From positions 1-48,215 of the forward strand of contig JAEUBA010000139.1 of NCBI GenBank assembly GCA_018257865.1: 48,215 nucleotides of DNA, given 5' to 3'. The DNA comes from Stereocaulon alpinum (taxonomy: Eukaryota > Ascomycota > Lecanoromycetes > Lecanorales > Stereocaulaceae). The translations under genes and the position numbers were made by a program. Each line of letters begins with the position of its first letter. The first letter of the stretch is position 1. Positions 35,990-47,743 of the stretch are shown here, piece after piece. The notes beneath the pieces were generated by a model. That model made no database searches. It worked only from the letters and a program-made list of their open reading frames with translations, and was not told the origin of the DNA.

Positions 35990-36389
35990 TAATTTTATAT
36001 AAGCGATACTCTATTTATCGCAGTATACTATTAGCGTTTTAGCGTTAGTAGTTAAGGTATAATAGGTAGATAATAGCGAAGGGCTAAGTCCTAGAAGTAA
36101 TCTTTTTCTATATAATAATATTCTTTTTCCTTTTCCGCCTCTTATACTTAAGCCTCTAATCTAGTAATATTTTTAAAAGTCTCCTTTTCTTTCTCTTTCT
36201 AATACTAATAAAAATAGTAGAAAGCGGTAGTATTTCTCTATTATTTCTCTCTAGCGTCTTTTAACGTAGCGTAAATATTAATAGGTAACTAAATAGGACC
36301 TCGCTCTATTTCTAGTACTATTACTTAGTATTAACTTTACGTAGTAGTATTTAATATAGGTAGCTTAAAGGCCTTTATACTTAGGAGCT
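35990..36389. other. No assignable gene (RIP-degraded)
   Basis: Pyrimidine-rich stretches near 36110-36240; nothing callable. Confidence 0.3.
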
Positions 36390-37520
36390 TCTATACTATT
36401 ATTAATAAGGGACTAAATAATAGATTAGAGGAAAAGTACTATAGCTAACTAGTAGATACTATAGGCGGTATAAAAGCTAACTTAGTCTAATTAAAATAGC
36501 TATAAGAGGAATACTAAATACTATAACTATCTGTTTAAGAAGCCGGCTGCGGAGGCTTAGGGTTAATAGCGGGTAGGTATTTACGATTTTACACTAAGGG
36601 ATAAGTAACCTCTTAATTTACTTAGCGGTATAGAGATAATCTTACTAAGGGTAGACTATAAATATAAGATTTTAATAGAGATAAAAGGCTAGTACTTAGC
36701 TTAGAGAGACTAAGAGAGCTAATAGTATAGCTTTTATTTAAATAATTCTTACCTTCTACTAAATTAAGGAGGTTTTAGATACTATATAAGCGTAATCCTT
36801 ATTAGTTTAGCTATTTTATAGAAGGTATAAAAGTTTATAAATAATTATTCGGGGTGTCTAGTACTCGCTAGAGGTTACCTTATAATAGATTTAAGATTAG
36901 TAGAGGGTATAAAGTCTAAGCTTTAAGGGAAATAAGATCTCTATTACTATTATTATACTAGGCGCTTAGTAGATATTATACTCTAATAGGTCCCTTTAAT
37001 ATTAGAACCTTATCCTTTAAGTAACCTAACCTTTAGGTCTTAAGGTATTAATTTACGATATAAGCTATTTAATAATTCTATATATTATTATCTTAGGTAT
37101 AATAACGTAAATAGGTTTACGTAATAGTATTAGAAAATCTATAAGCTTTCTATACTAAGTTAAAGAAATAGAATAGTAAGAAAGTATTAGCTAGTATAAC
37201 TAAATAGTTAGACTTAACGTAAGTATATTACTACGATTTAGTTAATTACTTTAAAAACGAGGAATTAAAGTTAATATAAAAAAATAGTTTAATCTTAGCT
37301 TATAAGCTATCTTTATAGATCTCTATTAACTAAGTACTAAGCTAAATTATAGCTTATAAATAGGCTATCCCCTATCTTAGATTATTCTTATAGAGTATAA
37401 ATCTATTCTTCCTAAAGTATAGGCTAAAATTTAGGAATCTTATATCTAAGCTCCGCCTTACTAGATTAGTTATAGGGCTTAGCTCTACGATATTATAGCC
37501 CTAGCTAGTAGAGTTAATAA
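36390..37520 (+). pseudogene. Degraded coding trace, unidentified
   Basis: A plus frame of about 370 codons with many RIP-type stops. Readable stretches include NRDKRLVLSLERLREL near 36676, then PSTKLRRF and YFIEGIKVYK near 36820, RGYKV.ALREIRSLLLLLY near 36900 and YYDLVNYFKNEELKLI near 37220. The abundance of stops implies a Gln/Pro-rich or Trp-rich original. No family was recognised. Confidence 0.4.
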
Positions 37521-38834
37521 ATATAACTCTACGCTAAAGCTAAGACCTTATAGTATCCTTAACTCTTTATAAATATTTACTAGTAGTATAAGAGAAGTAT
37601 TTACTAGTAAAGCTATATATTATAATTTAGTTTCTAATTAAAGTATTCTTTAAGCGTCTTATTCGCTAATATTACTTTCTCTTAAGATAAGTATAGGTAG
37701 TATTTACTTATAGCCCGTAGATATTACTCTACCTATTTCTCTTTGAATCTACCTTATCCCTAACTATCTAATTTTTATAAAAAGAGGGTACTTATTTATT
37801 TAGGGGGCCCTTAATAAGTATTAAAGTCTTAATAGTAGAAGGGAAGTCTTATACCTACCTCTATAGATAGGTTACGAAACTAGAGGATATTCTCTAGTTT
37901 AACCTTTTTCTTTCCTTCTCCCTCCCTAGTATCGAGCTTTAAACGGTTAGTAGAGTTAGAGACTTAGAAATATTAGTTAGATTTCTTATTAAATTAAGTT
38001 ATAGATTTACCTACTAAATTACGTAGGCCTAAGATTATCAGCTACTATCTAATTAGTATTAAGTTTAGGGGTCTCTAACTGCTATATAGAAGTACTACTT
38101 AGTTATTATATATTTTTAAATTATTTTATAATCTAAAAACCTGTTAATTTTTACTTATATTAATAGAAGAAAAGAGTTAATAACCTTCTACTAAATATCG
38201 CGATTCTATTTAGTATTAACTTTAGCCCAGTCGGCCTCCGTACGGGGTTATATTTTACGAACGGTATTAAAGAGAATTTACTTATATAGAGAGAGCTTAG
38301 TCCGCTATATCTAATTAATATTCTTATATATCTAAGAATCTAGTAGGTATATTATTACTTCTATATAAATACTCTTTAATTTAACTATACTAAGTTATTA
38401 TAAGAAAGTAGAATTATTATATAAAGATAAGCTTACTAAGCTATACTACTATACCTATATTCGTCTACGTCTATAATTATAACTTTCTATCTAATAAGTA
38501 TATTAGGGAGAAAGTTAAGTATTACTAGTATAAGCTCTTTAATATACTTATACGCTATATTTATATACTAACCTGCGTAATATACTTCTACTATACTTAG
38601 ATTATAATCTTCTAGCGATAACGGAAGGCTTTGTATATAGTTAGTAATAGGTTAATAGGTAACTTTAAGACTTATAAAACTTTATTATTATCCTTAAACC
38701 TCTAAGTAGCTAACTTAGTCTTAGAACTAGTAAACTAAATTACTATTATTTTATATTACTCTAGATACTACTAGCTATCTCCCTTCTTAAGTAGAAAAAC
38801 CCCCTCCTTTAGGAGAATTAATTTAGAGAATTTT
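37521..38834. other. No assignable gene (RIP-degraded)
   Basis: Stop-dense AT-rich sequence with no clear trace followed. Confidence 0.3.
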
Positions 38835-39250
38835 ATTTTGGAAATATTATATAATACTATAGAAAGAGGAAGATTTATATTAGGAGAAGATAAATTCTTA
38901 ATTATAAAAGAAATAAATTATAGCCCTAAGATATAAAACTATAGGCCTACTTCTAATTTTATATAACTAGTTTTATTAATACGTAGTATAAAATAGCTTA
39001 AGTAGATAGATTCTAACGCTAGTAGAATATTAGCGTAAACTAAGTTATAAATAGAACTCGTTCCTTATTATTATAGTATCTACTATATACTTTACTTATC
39101 TTTTAGATATAATAACTAGCAGTAAAACGAGTGTATTAGTAGTATTTACTATAGATATCATAGGGCCTAGCCCTGCAATCTAATTATTTAATAAATCCTA
39201 TATAAGCCTTATTACTTACTATATATATTATAGGACCTAGCCTTATCTCT
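38835..39250 (+). pseudogene. Short degraded coding trace
   Basis: Plus frame reading ILEILYNTIERGRFILGEDK from about 38839 and then FLIIKEINYSPKI, with RIP-type stops accumulating afterwards. A near-repeat of about 30 bp occurs at about 39147 and 39216 (motif tagg-cctagcc). No function can be assigned. Confidence 0.35.
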
Positions 39251-40809
39251 ATACTCTAAACGCGTTACTTACTAATTTATAGCTCTCTATCCTATTACTA
39301 TACCCTTTCTCTAATCTTATATAATATTCCCGTATTCGCTAACTCTGATTTAGCGAGAATAGCTTTAATTTATTATATCCCTTTATACCCCTATATATAT
39401 AGGATTCTCTAATACTGATAGAATAGGAAGAGTACTTAAGGAACTAGCGGCTAAGAAGTTACTTAAAAACTTAGTAGTAGAGGAGGATAAGATCTTATAA
39501 TAGACTATTATTATATACTTCTCCTACTAGCGTAAATTAAAACTATCCTCTTTAGATAATAACCCTAAGTATTTCGAACTAAAACCTCCCTTAATATACG
39601 CTATTACTACTAAGGGTAGGTATAGGTTCTTACGCTAGATAGTAGTTATTTAGGCTAGCCTTTCTATTAGTTTCTATTTCTTATAGTCTTTAATATTATC
39701 GACCTTTACTATTCTATATATATATATAACCGTCGCTATTTTACGCCTAACTATAAAGTAAGTTACCTTATATCTAGATAATACCTTTATACTCTGCTAT
39801 TATATAACTTCTAGTACTATATTATCCTACCTAGATTAATTCCTTTATTTTATAAGTATTAGACGCGTTTCTCCTTATTAAAGCCTACCTTTCTAAAAGA
39901 CTGTTTCTTTTTCCCTACGGGCTTAGATATAGCCGCTTATCCGTCGCGAACGGCTTTATCTTTATATATAAGTATAATACTAATACTAAGAAGCCTAATA
40001 AGAGGAGCTATTAGATATTCGTAGATTTAGATAGTATATTTAAGGTCTCCTAATCTACTAGCTCTAGTAGACTAATAAGGAAGAAAGCGAGCGTTTAAGT
40101 TAATAGAATTTAGATTTACCTTAAGTCTTACTATAAGCTATAGGATATTATAAATAGGCTCTTAATTCCGCCTACTTACTACCTATACTTTTAAGACGTA
40201 ATACTTCGTTATAGCCTAGTAATATAGGAAGATCTTTAGATTTAGTTACTAATAGAAGTATTCCGGTCTACTATAGAGGTCTAATATTAGGCTTAGATCT
40301 AAGAAAGAAGCTAATATAATCTAAGCTTTAGGCTAGTATTAGCCCTACTTTAAATAGCTTATAGCCTATCTTATCTTCAGCTTAATAGATAATAGTTAAT
40401 ACTATATTTTCCTCTAGTAGGATTAGTAGCTTTTCTTCCCTTACCTACCCTCTAATAAAGACTATTAGTAGGGACTCTTAAAATTACCTATATTTAAGGG
40501 TAAAATACTTAGTAAGCTATAATTTTAGATAATTACTTTACTATATAAGCTCCTATATATCTCTAGTAGGTTTTACTAACCTCTATATTTTAAGCTATCC
40601 TAAGATTTCCTCCTATTATAAAATCTATATCTATACTTTAAGGTATTTAGAATTAAGTAACGTCCTCTAGGTGCCCTATAGCTAATAAACGAAAGAAGTC
40701 TTATATAGGCTCTTTAAGAATCTTAACTCTTCTCTAATAATATAAATCTTTAGCTGTAAATAATAGAGCTGTTAGATCGCTATCTATAATAGGTCTTACC
40801 TATTAACTA
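39251..40809. other. No assignable gene (RIP-degraded)
   Basis: Short coding-like runs on the plus strand (for example near 39930-40010) but no continuous frame. No RNA gene or terminal repeats seen. Confidence 0.3.
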
Positions 40810-41830
40810 TCTTTATAATAAGGTAGTAAGTCGCATAAATTTTAAGATAAGTTAGAATTAATTAGAAGTAGTATCTAACGCTAGCCTTTATTATACTCTT
40901 TACTAATATAAGCGTTACTAACTAAGAAGCCGTTTAGATAGGTATATAAATAATTAGAACCCTTAATAGTAGGTATTATACTAATAGTATTAGTAAACTT
41001 CTTTACTAGAAATTCCTACGCTTTTAAGATTTAGAGTTTCACTATCTTTTACTACTTTATTAATACTATTATAGCTCTACTAATAAGGACTTTATAACTA
41101 TACTATAAGGATAAACTTATATAGGAGATAGAGAATATACTATTTATTAGGTATTTTAGGTCTTTTAGACTCGCTTAGAACCTAAAGTTAGCCTTAGCCT
41201 TAGCTAATATACTCTTACTATAGACTCTTAACTTACCTACCTAAGGAAGCGGCTCTTAGTTAATAACGTTAGACCTCTAAGGCCTTAAACAGCTCCTCTC
41301 TAAGCGTATTATACTTAGGAATAGCTATAATTTACTACTTAACCTATTTATATCCTTCTATAACGCGATTAAGGTCTTAGAGATAAAGAGGTAGACTATA
41401 ATTATATATTTCTTATTAGGTACTATTTACTTTACTAAGTATATATATCTAAAGGAAGAGTTAATAGGAATATTTTTAGAAAGGCTAAATATAAAAAGTC
41501 TTAACTAGTCTACCTAAGTTATAGCTATAAAGATAGAAATACTTATTAGAAACTTTATCTTACTTTAAAGTAGTCCTAATATATTAGTAGGAGTTAGAAT
41601 AATAATTTAAGCTATTCTTATATAGCTTTAGGTATATATACGAAGGTTCTCTATAAAAGTTAGGAAACTATTACTAAGTTTATAGAATATTAGCGAAGAT
41701 TAAGCGCCTTTCCTAAAATAGTTTAAAAGGCGAATAATAAGGTATCCTATCTATCCTACTAGTTCTTTAAGCTAGCGGTGATATAGTATATATAAGCGAT
41801 TCAGCTTCAGCCTACTAATTATATAGTATA
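40810..41830 (+). pseudogene. Long degraded coding trace, unidentified
   Basis: A plus frame of about 330 codons: FFTRNSYAFKI.SFTIFYYF near 41000, then LKLALALANILLL near 41180, ISFYNAIKVLEIKR near 41350 and FLLGTIYFTKYIYLKEELIG near 41410. It continues with IAIKIEILIRNFILL near 41522 and IRRFSIKVRKLLLSL near 41640. The order (helical segment, Pro/Gln-rich linker, helical segment) suggests a structured protein, but no known domain stands out. Confidence 0.48.
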
Positions 41831-42889
41831 AACGTATTATTAGACTATTTAAGGTTATATCGCCTATAATAAAAGCTATAGCCTCGCCCGACTAAAGCGT
41901 ATTATTCCCCGTTATTATCAGCTGATAATTTAAGTTAGGGGTAAGTATTAGGTACTAATATTAATTCTTATTTTAACTAAATAAATCCTCTTACCGACTC
42001 TTCTATACCTATTTCCTCGCGTAAATAAATAAAGTAGGCTTATAGGTTCTATATAAGTAAGTATCTTAAGAAATATAGACTATAGTCTAAAGGTAGTATT
42101 ATATAAATACTTAGTTAAGGTTACGTAATATTATATATATATAAATCTTTATAAGGGTCTATAATTTTTATAAAATATTAGAGGTCTTAAGGCGGTAATA
42201 GATTCTATAGTAGTAAGTAGAAATAAGAGAGGAGAGTAGAGTAGTCTTAAGAGGTAGGAGGAGGGGTAATATAAGCTATAAAAAGACTTTAATATACTAT
42301 ATATTATAATAATATAGCCGTTTCCTATATATTATAGTAGAAGGAGTAACCGGCTTCCTTAACTTCGTTAGTATTAGATAATTTATATCTAATCTATAGG
42401 CCTATACTATACTAGCGCCTCTTAAATCTACCCTATTATCCGCTATAATTCTTAAGGTTACTATTCTTTCTATACTTACTTATATTATATCTCTTTTCTT
42501 TTCCGCTATATAAATCTTGCCTAACCTAACCTTTCTAATAGCGCCTCTACCTTATTAAAGATATCTTATAGAGTATAATAATAGTAATACTACTAAAAGA
42601 TATTATTAATACTCTAAAAAAAAGGATCTTAGGCTATATACTTTTAATAAACCGCCGTTATATCGCTATAAACCTAGCGATTAGCGAAGAAAGGTATAAT
42701 AATATATACTATAGCTTTCTTTAAGCGGAAGAAAAAAAGGGAGATAATAAGTATACTTCTTAATATTAAGCGGGTATATTAATATTTTGCTTCGTCCTTA
42801 TAGTAGCTGGTATATTTCTTTAAAAGCCTAAGGTAGCCGGAATATTTACTATTATTAGAATAGTATAGAGCCTTATAGCGGCTCCGTCG
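41831..42889. other. No assignable gene; small palindrome at 41914-41929
   Basis: AT-rich and stop-dense. A perfect 16-bp palindrome, attatcagctgataat, lies at 41914-41929 and preserves a CAGCTG core, the context in which CA/TG survives elsewhere in the window. Confidence 0.35.
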
Positions 42890-43600
42890 TATTAGAATAG
42901 TATATTATATAATAACCTTATAAAAAAGTACTATAAAGCGATCGAATACTAGGATAATTAGCTAGAGACTTTAGACCTAGACCTTATAAAAGATTTAGAT
43001 AATTATATACTTTCTACTAATATTCTCTTTAAACTACTATTAAAGTTTAAAGATATAGGAATACCTATACTAACCCTAAATATTAAGATTAATAAGTATC
43101 TCTAAAATCCTAATTACTTTAAACCTATTATTAAGGCGTAGCTTAAGAAGCTCTTTAGGATTAATTATAGTATTAGTATTAAAGAATAGTAGAAATAGGG
43201 AATAAAGAAAATAGAATAAAGTAGAACCTATATAAAGATACCTAAACGAATTAAGTATAATATTTTAAGGTTAGGGATATATTTAAGTTATAATAGTATT
43301 AAGGGCCTAGTCTTTATTTTTTTAAAGGCGTAGTAGAGAATAAAAAAGCTGGAGGAGGGTAATAATAAGTTAACCTTAAACTCTATAAATTAGGTATATA
43401 AAATCCTAACGCTCCGACTAGAGATTTAACTCGAAAACCTTAAAGTAGATTATAGCGCAGAATTATTTAATAAGTCCTATATAAAAGCTAAAATTTTATT
43501 ATTATAAAGATACTATAAAATAAGGAAATATATCGATTATAATACTAATAGTTAAGAGGTTCTTTATTAGGATAATAAAAGCCTAGTAAGATATAGTATA
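42890..43600 (+). pseudogene. Degraded coding trace, unidentified
   Basis: One plus frame with sparse RIP-type stops: NNLIKKYYKAIEY near 42914, then LETLDLDLIKDLDNYILSTN, KFKDIGIPILTLNIKINKYL near 43050, RINYSISIKE near 43160 and KLEEGNNKLTLNSIN near 43350. Lys/Asn-rich and hydrophilic. No motif was recognised. It converges with the minus-strand trace at 43715-44235. Confidence 0.48.
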
Positions 43601-43714
43601 TAGAGGTAATACTAATACTTAGTAGACGATAGTACTAAGATCTCTTCTCTTATATAAGTAGATAATTTTCTTATTAGCGGATAAGTAAATATAAACTAAC
43701 CTATTAACGTCCTT

Positions 43715-44235
43715 AATTGTTATCCCCGTCTTACTTATCGTTATTATCTTCCTTATCGTTACCGTTTTCCTTATTATTAGTCTCGTTATCTATATAATCC
43801 TCGTTCCCTTAGGAACTTTCGATACTTTCTAAAATTATATAATCCTCTAAATACTAGTAGTTATCCCTATCCTTACTACTATTATTCTAGCTTTTAGTAC
43901 CGGTATTATCCCGTTTACTAAGTTCGATCCTTATATATTTTCTATCTTCCTCTTATTTCAGCGGGTCTTTAATATAGGAGTATATAATTATTTTAAATAT
44001 ATCTTAATAGATATTAGGGTTTTCTCCCCCTCTCGCCTTCTCTACTACTTTAGACTAGTTAACTTAGTTAAAAATTAATTCCTATACTTTTATTAATTCT
44101 ACTAGAGGAATAATACGATATTAATTAGGAGGAGGATACTAAGACTTAAGTAAGGGAAAGCTAGCTAGATTAGGTAGTATACTCAGAATACCTCTCTCTC
44201 TTATAATCTTAAGTTTCTTTACCTCTCCTTCCTAC
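43715..44235 (-). pseudogene. Degraded coding trace with acidic Asn/Asp/Lys tail (minus strand)
   Basis: On the minus strand a frame from about 44235 reads EVKKLKIIRERGILSILPNL, then KVVEKARGGENPNIY near 44040 and IELSKRDNTGTKS near 43905. It continues into a charged low-complexity run, NETNNKENGNDKEDNNDK, near 43785-43735. Acidic tails of this kind are disordered and common at fungal protein C-termini. This is one of only two clear minus-strand traces. Function unknown. Confidence 0.5.
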
Positions 44236-44499
44236 GGAGAATTATCTTATTTATTAAAGGAGATAGATTATTTATAACCCTTACTTAGTATAGGGTAGGG
44301 AGTACGCAGTAGATCCCCTATATAGTATTAAGTTATTTATAGTAGTAGCTTAAGTATTAGAGGTTACTAAAATAATATACTAGGCTTTCGCTTTATACCT
44401 ATAATATTTAATTACTCTATTTTTATTTAAGGCTAATTAAATAAGTTAGAAGATAGTATAAATAATATTTTTATCTCTAATTAATCTTTCTATTATTAT

Positions 44500-44772
44500 T
44501 GTTACGGCTCGCCTAGAGGTGATCGTAGGAGAAGGCAGCTTTAAAGAAAACTACCTTATATTAGGATTTAGCTAATAGGCTACGCTTAGTATCTAGAAAA
44601 TAGGATAAAGAAGAAAGGAAAGAGCTAGTAAGCTTATAAGCCTAAATACCCCTAGGGCTAGCTCGCCGCTAGTCCCTATCCGGGAACCGTATTAACTAGT
44701 ATACTAAGCTATCTCTATACCAATACGCTACCTCTATACTAGTAGCAGGGCCTCTAGATTAGGATCGTAACA
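44500..44772. mobile_element. Solo LTR (273 bp) with 5-bp TSD
   Basis: Begins TGTTACG and ends CGTAACA, a perfect 7-bp terminal inverted repeat in the TG...CA form of LTR ends. It is flanked by attat at 44495-44499 and 44773-44777, a 5-bp duplication as made by retroviral-type integrases. No internal domain is attached, so it is a solo LTR left by recombination between two LTRs, or a very small non-autonomous element. It holds clearly more CA/TG than its flanks, so it is younger or was too short to be hit by RIP. Orientation is not determinable. Confidence 0.85.
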
Positions 44773-44777
44773 ATTAT

Positions 44778-45490
44778 TATCCTATAAGTCCTCTTAATAG
44801 TACCTAACTTTATTTAGTTCTAGCTCTACTCTATTCCAGCTCCTCTCCCTCCTCTTTAATAACTTTATTTTTAGCTCTCTTTAATTCTAGCTCCCTCTAT
44901 AGCTACTAGGAGAGCGATAGGATAGATTTCTAGTTTTAAGATTTAAAAAACCGCTAAACCGAATTAGACTCCTTAGTATTAGATATATTAATTTAGCTTA
45001 ATAAGACCTTCTCTATAATATTACTATCTATTATTAATTATTAATCTATAAGATCTCGAAAGTAATATATATTTATAATCGTATTTAATAATATATTATT
45101 ACTCGTAATCCTAGTAAGCCTAGGCTAGTAAGGTTTAGTTTTATAATACTTATTATAAGTAGAATAAGTTACTATATCCCGTACTAAGACCGCGACTAAC
45201 TAAGACTACTAGATCTTAAGATAAGGTAGCTTAGAGTCTATAAATTATTTTATATAATACCCTAAGGTAGGAGCCTATTATAAAGCTCTTATACCCTAAT
45301 AATATATATTATATAAAATTAAAAAGCTAGGAGATATCTACGCTAAACGGCGGTAGAGGTATTAGTAGTTTATTATTTTACGTTTTTATCCTTTTAAGCG
45401 GAGTCTAACTCTATCTTTTATTAATAAGGTAGTTAGAAGTAGATACTAGGAGTAGGAACTAAATACTAATATAATAAGATTTAAGAATAC
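44778..45490. other. No assignable gene (RIP-degraded)
   Basis: AT-rich; a purine-rich minus-strand run near 44800-44900 could extend the minus-strand trace, but continuity across the LTR was not shown. Confidence 0.3.
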
Positions 45491-45494
45491 TAAG

Positions 45495-45740
45495 TAGGCT
45501 ATAGTATAAACTAAAAATAGTCTATACTATTAGCCGTAGCGTATACTAAAAGCGGTATATACTATAAGACGTAGTCTATACTACTAGCTATAATATATAC
45601 CTAAAGTAGTCTATACTACTAATATAGTTTATACCTAAAGTAGTCTATACTATAAGTTATAGTTTATACTAATTATAGCGCGCACTAAAAGTAGTCTATA
45701 TTATAAGGTATAGTTTACGTTAAAAATTATTTATACTATT
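45495..45740. repeat. Degenerate minisatellite, ~35-bp unit, about seven units
   Basis: Imperfect tandem units built on gtagtctatactataag and ataytatactaaa-like halves follow one another (unit starts near 45533, 45570, 45605, 45640, 45690). Units differ mainly by A/G and T/C, as expected for an originally regular array altered by RIP. The halves are partly inverted relative to each other, so each unit could fold back. Confidence 0.7.
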
Positions 45741-46285
45741 AGTAATACTAGGAAGTCTTATAGTTAATCTAACTTAGTAGCGTTAATTTAATAACTATCT
45801 ATAAGATCTTACGTAGTCGAAGGAAAACCCTATTTATAGCTAGGTAGAATACTTTAAATTTATCTACGCGTAGGCTAACGCTTATATATTATTTATTTAG
45901 TTAATAATCTATTTCTAATAAACTTAATCCGTTATCTAAATAGCCTTATATAAGCCTTTATAAGTTATCTTAAATTTCCTAAGATCTAGATACTTTAGTA
46001 TCTATTAGTAAGTTATTATTATTAACTAGGTAAGGAGCCTTACCTATAATAAGTATTTTACCGCCCTTCTTCCTTTCCTTTAGCCCGCTTAGTATTTTTT
46101 TTATAGATACTAGCTTTACTTCGCTAAGCCCTAGGACTCTATCTATAAGTATATCTCTATCCTAATCTTCTCCTCCCTTTTCTATTATTATAAGTATTAT
46201 ATTTAACTTATTTAATTTATACTCTCTTAATACTTCCGCTCGTAATATATTATCTAGATTTATCGTCCCCTTATATATAGAGACC
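45741..46285. other. No assignable gene (RIP-degraded)
   Basis: Stop-dense sequence between the minisatellite and the last coding trace; nothing specific seen. Confidence 0.3.
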
Positions 46286-47610
46286 TGCTAGTATTAGCCC
46301 TTAGTTAAAGAGCTATATCCGGACGCGAAGTAGATAGAAATACGTAAGATCTAGATAGGATTAATAATATTAATCTTAGGATAAAATTTATATTTTACGT
46401 ATATAGCTATTATCTAATATATTATCCTTTAAGGCTTAATTTAAAATCTCTTATACTAGTATTCTATCCTCTACTATTATTAGCGGCTAATCTACCGATA
46501 ATATCCTAAGTACTTACTAATATTTTCTAATTACTAGACTAAGCGAATTCGCCGTATACGGGTAGTAAAGTCGTTATAGCCTTAGATTAATTAGCGTAGA
46601 TATAGTAATTAGGCGACTATTCTAAATCCTAAAGTAATTATAAGAACCCTTTTATATTCCCCTAGAGGAGCGCTAGCCCTATACGGACTAGTAAATAATA
46701 CTATATAGGAATTATTCTAATTAGATCTACTTTTATACCTAGCTAGCTACTAAAGTTTAGAGGTAAACCCTTTTTAAGGGTTAACTAGTAATTCTAGATT
46801 TATCTACTTACCTTCCTTATAAGACGCTACTATAAATAGATAACTTTATAGAAAGGATTAAAAGCTAATTAATAATATCTATAAGTTAATATATTATCCT
46901 AAGTTAATCTTTAATTTACTATAGATAGTAAGGCTTATTTTAAAGCCGCTGCTAGCCTTAGTAACTACTACTTATAGGAGATATCCCCGAAATACGTTAT
47001 TTTAATAGAAGTTGGTAAAGAGCTAAATTACGGATATAAAGCTAAAGATCTTAGCTGAGATATAGAGATAGACTTAGTTAACGAATAATTTAGAACTTAG
47101 ATAGCGCTAGAGTATATACCTAATTAGGAATATTAACACTTAGTAGCTATAGAGGAAGAATTCGTATAAAAGCTTACGAATAAAGTATAATAAGAGTACT
47201 ATTAAGAAGCTGAGAGTAGATATACCCTACTAGTCTATAAGTAAAGTATTAGCAGAAGTAACTATATAACTTATAATAAGTAAATAAAGGTTCCTAGGAA
47301 CGCGTAAAGAGTACGTAGGATTATAATAGATAGTAGCGAATATATATAGCGTAATAAGTATAAAAGATATTATTCCCGTAGAGCGATAGATCCGTCGGTA
47401 GTTAGATAGTAATAGACCTAATAAATCGCCTAAAAAGCTTAGGTAAAGACTAAAGAAAAGCGGCGCTATATTAATTATTAAAAGAGTCCCTACCCTATCT
47501 CCCGTTTTATTAAAGGAAGTTACGCGAAAGGTAATATAGAAGATATTAAGTAAGATATATAAAAGCTAGAGTAGAATATTAGCGGGACTCTACGGCCCTA
47601 AAAGATAGTA
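46286..47610 (+). pseudogene. Longest degraded coding trace, basic, unidentified
   Basis: A single plus frame can be followed for about 440 codons from ELYPDAK (46306). It runs through TKRIRRIRVVKSL near 46533, LNPKVIIRTLLYSPRGALAL near 46628, KSTIKKLRVDIPY near 47195 and NRPNKSPKKLR near 47413, then PTLSPVLLKEVTRKVI near 47488, ending about GLYGPKR near 47590. All interruptions are TAA/TAG. The protein was strongly basic and Gln-rich. No helicase, recombinase or transposase motif was recognised. Repeat copy F inserted ~130 bp downstream. Confidence 0.52.
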
Positions 47611-47743
47611 ATATTATATAACTAATAGATAGGTAAAATACTTAGATATAGTAATATTAAGCGATTAGAGAACTTACTAGATAAATAGAAAACCTTTTAT
47701 AAATATTAAAAGGAGGAAAACGCTACCTATAATAATAGTATAG

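Noticed and set aside
39147..39245. Possible LTR pair or duplication (two similar ~30-bp segments about 70 bp apart)
   Set aside because: Too short, imperfect, and without TG/CA ends or a target duplication.
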